A stretch of DNA of 64,000 bases from Paraburkholderia sp. BL9I2N2. Lineage in GTDB: Bacteria; Pseudomonadota; Gammaproteobacteria; Burkholderiales; Burkholderiaceae. The DNA lies in the NCBI RefSeq assembly GCF_004339745.1, contig NZ_SMGP01000005.1, positions 186,001-250,000 of the forward strand, written 5' to 3'. Below the pieces are notes generated by a model, which had not been told where the DNA came from, did no database searches, and saw nothing but the letters and a program-made list of their open reading frames with translations. Below, in pieces: positions 61,151 to 64,000 of the stretch (its first letter is position 1; every line of letters begins with the position of its first letter). The position numbers and the translations under genes are program-made.

Positions 61151-61305
61151 TGTCTTGCTCCTTGTTGACGTTGCGGCGCGCCGGCCAAAGCCGGCGCGCC
61201 GAAAATGCAAAGGGCGTGGTGTTCGAAGCGTCGAACTGAAAGTATCCCATCTATCCCGCTTCGAAGTCGGCTGGCCGCGCGGCCGGTGACGCGGGTCTGC
61301 GTCGC

Positions 61306-61311
61306 TATAAT
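61306..61311 (+). promoter_or_regulatory. modE -10 element with a possible ModE half-site
   Basis: TATAAT 40 bases before the modE ATG, inside CGCTATAATG, which resembles one arm of the ModE operator (CGCTATAT). The second arm was not found, so autoregulation is only a suggestion. Confidence 0.45.
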
Positions 61312-61351
61312 GATTCGTCGTCCTTTCCTCGCTCATCGACTGCTCCTCGCC

Positions 61352-62188
61352 ATGACATCCGACCACACCGATCCTTCCCGCGACAATCTCGAGCTCGGCG
61401 GTTCCGTCTGGTTTCAGGCGGGCGCGCAGACGCTCGGCGGCGCGTCGCGGATCGCGCTGCTCGCGGCGATCGGCGAGACCGGCTCGATCACCAGCGCGGC
61501 CAAAGCCGTCGGCATGAGCTATAAAGGCGCGTGGGATGCCGTCGATACGATGAACAATCTCGCCGGCGAGCCGCTCGTGGTGCGCCTGACCGGCGGCAAA
61601 GGCGGCGGCGGCACCACGCTGACGCCGCGCGCTGTCAAGCTGATCGAGACGTTTCGCGCGGTGGAACGCGAGCACCAACGCTTTCTCGAACGCGCGGGCG
61701 CGGCGATCGAAGGATTCGCGACGGACTGGGATCTGATTGGCCGCATCGGCGTGAAGACGAGTGCGCGCAATCAGCTGTATGGCACGGTGTCGGCGATCAC
61801 GCGCGGCACTGTCAACGACGAAGTCGTGCTGACGCTGTCCGGCGGCCATGCGATTGTCTCGGTCATCACGCATGAAAGCACCGAGACGCTGGACCTCGCC
61901 GAGGGCGCCGCGGCGTTCGCGTTAATCAAGGCGTCGTGGGTCGTGCTGCTCGTCGACAACGAAAGCGGTGCGCCGCTCAAGCTCTCGGCGCGCAATCAGT
62001 TGCGCGGCACGGTGCAGAGCGTGAAGCGCGGCGCGGTCAATGCCGAGGTCTCGCTGGTGCTGGATGGCGGCGCGGTGATTACCGCGGTCGTCACGAATGA
62101 GAGCGTCGACACGCTCGGCCTCGTGGAAGGCGGGAGCGCTGTCGCCGCGTTCAAGGCGTCGAGTGTGATTCTCGGGGTGAAGGACTGA
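61352..62188 (+). CDS. modE: Molybdate-responsive regulator ModE
   Basis: 278 residues. Winged helix-turn-helix N-domain (LAAIGETGSITSAAKAVGMSYKGAWDAV) followed by two MOP domains, each starting SARNQL.GTV (about residues 140-205 and 212-278), which bind molybdate in the dimer. The ATG at 61352 gives the expected start; longer in-frame starts have no support. Convergent with modC; ModE-molybdate normally represses mod transport genes. Confidence 0.94.
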   Translation: MTSDHTDPSRDNLELGGSVWFQAGAQTLGGASRIALLAAIGETGSITSAAKAVGMSYKGAWDAVDTMNNLAGEPLVVRLTGGKGGGGTTLTPRAVKLIETFRAVEREHQRFLERAGAAIEGFATDWDLIGRIGVKTSARNQLYGTVSAITRGTVNDEVVLTLSGGHAIVSVITHESTETLDLAEGAAAFALIKASWVVLLVDNESGAPLKLSARNQLRGTVQSVKRGAVNAEVSLVLDGGAVITAVVTNESVDTLGLVEGGSAVAAFKASSVILGVKD

Positions 62189-62212
62189 GCGCGCGAAACG
62201 CTAACGATCGAG

Positions 62213-62914
62213 TCAAGGCTCGCTGCGCGCATAGCCGGCGAACGGATGATCCTCGCGCACGCAGCCATCGCTGACCTGCACGACCTGATCGCCGAAGGCG
62301 GCGACATCGTCGGGATCGTGCGTGATCAACACCATCGGAATATCGAGCCGTGTCTGCAGATCGGACAACTCGCGGCGCATGCGCTGACGCAAGACGCTGT
62401 CGAGCGCCGAAAACGGTTCGTCCAGCAACAGCACCTGAGGTTGCGCGACGAGCGCTCGCGCCAGCGCCACGCGCTGCTTTTGTCCACCGGAAAGCTGCGC
62501 CGGATGGTTGCCCGCCACGCTCTTCAACTCCAAGGCATCGAGCCAGTAATCGATCTGCGGATGCGCGATCCGCTTGCGCGGATTGAGCCAACCCTGCTGC
62601 AAACCGAAGCCGATGTTCTGCCGCACATTCAGATGCGGAAATAGCGCGTAATCCTGAAACAGATAGGCGAGCTTGCGCGCCTGCGGTTTCAGATCGACGC
62701 CGCGCACGCTGTCGAACAGCGCGTTGCCGTGCAGCGTGATCGAGCCTTCGTCGGGACGCAGCAGGCCGGCGATAGCCTGCAACGTCAGACTCTTGCCCGC
62801 ACCCGACGGCCCGAACAGCACGACGCGTTGCGAGGTCGCGTTGAAGGCGACATCGAGCGTGAAACGTCGCTCGGCGCTCTGGAAGGTCTTGCGGATGTCG
62901 ACGGCGAGCAGCAT
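62213..62914 (-). CDS. modC: Molybdate ABC transporter ATP-binding protein (short, without MOP domain)
   Basis: 233 residues. All ABC motifs are present: Walker A GPSGAGKSLTLQ (about 35-46), signature LSGGQKQRVALARAL, Walker B VLLLDEPFSALD and the H-loop LITHDPDD. E. coli-type ModC has about 350 residues with a C-terminal MOP domain; this one stops after the ATPase domain, so the molybdate feedback site is missing. One base separates it from modB. Confidence 0.9.
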   Translation of the reverse strand: MLLAVDIRKTFQSAERRFTLDVAFNATSQRVVLFGPSGAGKSLTLQAIAGLLRPDEGSITLHGNALFDSVRGVDLKPQARKLAYLFQDYALFPHLNVRQNIGFGLQQGWLNPRKRIAHPQIDYWLDALELKSVAGNHPAQLSGGQKQRVALARALVAQPQVLLLDEPFSALDSVLRQRMRRELSDLQTRLDIPMVLITHDPDDVAAFGDQVVQVSDGCVREDHPFAGYARSEP

Positions 62915-62915
62915 A

Positions 62916-63590
62916 TCAACCCGACTTCAACAACGTGTGCTGCGGCACGAGACGCCCCGCAAGCAACAGGATCACGACGCACGTCACCGAGGTCACGAGC
63001 ACGAGGAAATTCGCGGTGCTGTCGTCGCCGGCCTGCACGGCTGAATACACCGCTACCGACAGCGTCTGCGTGCGTCCCGGCAGATTGCCCGCGATCATCA
63101 GCGTCGCGCCGAATTCGCCGAGCGCCCGCGCGAACGCCAGCAGGCCGCCGGCGAGAATGCCACGCGCGGCGAGCGGCAGCGTCACGCGAAAGAACACGGC
63201 CGTCTCGCTGACGCCGAGCGTGCGCGCGGCGCGCTCGAGTTGCGGATCGACGGCCTCGAAGGCGGCGCGCGCCGATTTCAGTACAAGCGGAAACGCCACG
63301 ACCGTCGACGCGATCACCGCGCCCTGCCAGGTGAACACCAACTGGATATCGAAGCGGTCGAGCCAGCCGCCGATCACGCCACGCCGTCCGAGCAGAACGA
63401 GCAGGTAATAGCCGAGCACGGTGGGCGGCATGACGAGCGGCAGCATCAGCAGCGAGTCGATCACGTCGCGCGCGCCGGAGCGCCAGCGCGACAAACCGAA
63501 GCCCGCCGCGACGCCGAATACCAGATTGAGCGCGGTGGCCCAGCCCGCCACTTTCAACGACAGCAGAAGCGGAATCCAGGCCTGTTGCAT
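62916..63590 (-). CDS. modB: Molybdate ABC transporter permease
   Basis: 224 residues, several membrane segments and the EAA-type loop ALGEFGATLMIAGNLPG that contacts ModC. The N-terminus MQQAWIPLLLSLKVAGWATALNLVFG is the usual ModB start, so the longer in-frame ORF to 63905 is rejected; it overlaps modA. modA precedes it, 23 bases away. Confidence 0.93.
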   Translation of the reverse strand: MQQAWIPLLLSLKVAGWATALNLVFGVAAGFGLSRWRSGARDVIDSLLMLPLVMPPTVLGYYLLVLLGRRGVIGGWLDRFDIQLVFTWQGAVIASTVVAFPLVLKSARAAFEAVDPQLERAARTLGVSETAVFFRVTLPLAARGILAGGLLAFARALGEFGATLMIAGNLPGRTQTLSVAVYSAVQAGDDSTANFLVLVTSVTCVVILLLAGRLVPQHTLLKSG

Positions 63591-63613
63591 GAGCGTGAGT
63601 CGTCCCGGTGAAG

Positions 63614-64000
63614 TTAGTGCGCGGGCTTGAAGCCGTACTTGGCGAGCACGGCCTGGCCGGCCGGCGACAGCACGAAGTTCATGAACGCTTGCGCGTCCGC
63701 TGCGTGGCGGCTGCCTTCCACTTGCGCGATCGGATAGGTGATCGGCGTTTGCGTCGGCACGTTGAGCGCGACCTTGACCTTGTCCGGCATGACGGCGGCG
63801 TCGGTGCTGAACACGAAGCCGGCGTCGACTTCGCCACGCGACACATAGTCGAGGCTCTGACGCACGTTCGAGGCCAGCACCGCCTTCGCGCTCACCGCAT
63901 CCCACACGCCCGCGGCCTGCAGAGCGCCCTGGGTGTATCGGCCGACCGGCACGGAAGCCGGATCGCCGTACGCGACGCGCTTCACGCTCGCCGAAGTCAG
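63614..64000 (-). CDS. modA: Molybdate-binding periplasmic protein, C-terminal part (runs off the right edge)
   Basis: At least 128 residues of the C-terminal half: AYGDPASVPVGRYTQGALQ, SRGEVDAGFVFSTDA, YPIAQVEGSRHAADAQAFM and the ending AGQAVLAKYGFKPAH are typical of ModA. The N-terminus and signal peptide lie outside the window. First gene of modABC. Confidence 0.93.
   Translation of the reverse strand: MTSASVKRVAYGDPASVPVGRYTQGALQAAGVWDAVSAKAVLASNVRQSLDYVSRGEVDAGFVFSTDAAVMPDKVKVALNVPTQTPITYPIAQVEGSRHAADAQAFMNFVLSPAGQAVLAKYGFKPAH

Noticed and set aside
60356..61873. 505-codon version of the short-chain dehydrogenase
   Set aside because: The extra N-terminal part is antisense to modE and has no SDR features; the GTG with AAGGAG at 61150 gives the normal SDR start.

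Overview
The window is about 63-65% G+C, nearly fully coding, and carries gene orders typical of a Burkholderia-group beta-proteobacterium (most likely Paraburkholderia, secondary chromosome): mdh / GntR regulator / sdhCDAB-sdhE-gltA, leuCDB with an entericidin-like lipoprotein inside, asd-fimV-truA-trpFB-methyltransferase-trpA-accD-folC-SPOR-cvpA-purF-metZ, and a complete GlgE/TreYZ alpha-glucan and trehalose cluster. The genus is inferred from gene content and order, not from a database match. No rRNA, tRNA, CRISPR, prophage or insertion sequence was seen.

Layout. 1-6.9 kb: central carbon metabolism (malate dehydrogenase, a GntR/UTRA regulator beside a perfect 20-bp palindrome, succinate dehydrogenase with its FAD assembly factor, citrate synthase, strong terminator). 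7.0-12.2 kb: leucine biosynthesis and aspartate-semialdehyde dehydrogenase, with an entericidin-like gene, a REP-like double hairpin and a small unassigned ORF in the gaps. 12.3-26.8 kb: a long co-directional array joining a FimV-like polar protein, tRNA pseudouridine synthase, tryptophan genes, an orphan adenine DNA methyltransferase, fatty-acid, folate and purine genes, then metZ behind a probable SAM-II riboswitch and an intrinsic terminator. 26.8-31.3 kb: single genes (AraC regulator, FKBP, degenerate histidine-kinase-like protein, CNNM/HlyC-type CBS membrane protein, TauE/SafE permease).

31.4-49.9 kb (minus strand): glgE, treS-maltokinase, glgB, glgX, treZ, malQ, treY, mostly with overlapping start and stop codons and ending in an intrinsic terminator. 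Together they can interconvert trehalose, maltose-1-phosphate and branched alpha-glucan: TreS and maltokinase feed GlgE, GlgB branches the polymer, GlgX and MalQ process branches and short chains, TreY and TreZ release trehalose. The GlgE protein carries an extra N-terminal GH13-like domain that has lost its acid/base glutamate.

50.4-64 kb: a DUF1345 membrane protein; a three-gene operon that matches the gamma-alpha-beta architecture of Burkholderia FAD-dependent glucose dehydrogenase (Tat-like small subunit, GMC flavoprotein with a CC-x4-C-x3-C cluster motif, triheme cytochrome c); a metallophosphatase; a Xre/RES toxin-antitoxin pair; an unknown exported Ala/Lys-rich protein; two LysR regulators; a tautomerase; a short-chain dehydrogenase; and modE next to a convergent modABC molybdate transporter whose ModC lacks the usual MOP domain.

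I found no clearly new multi-gene system. The observations most worth follow-up are the SAM-II element paired with a terminator, the duplicated and degenerate GlgE domain, the ATPase-degenerate histidine kinase, the methyltransferase nested in the trp genes, and the 20-bp palindrome.
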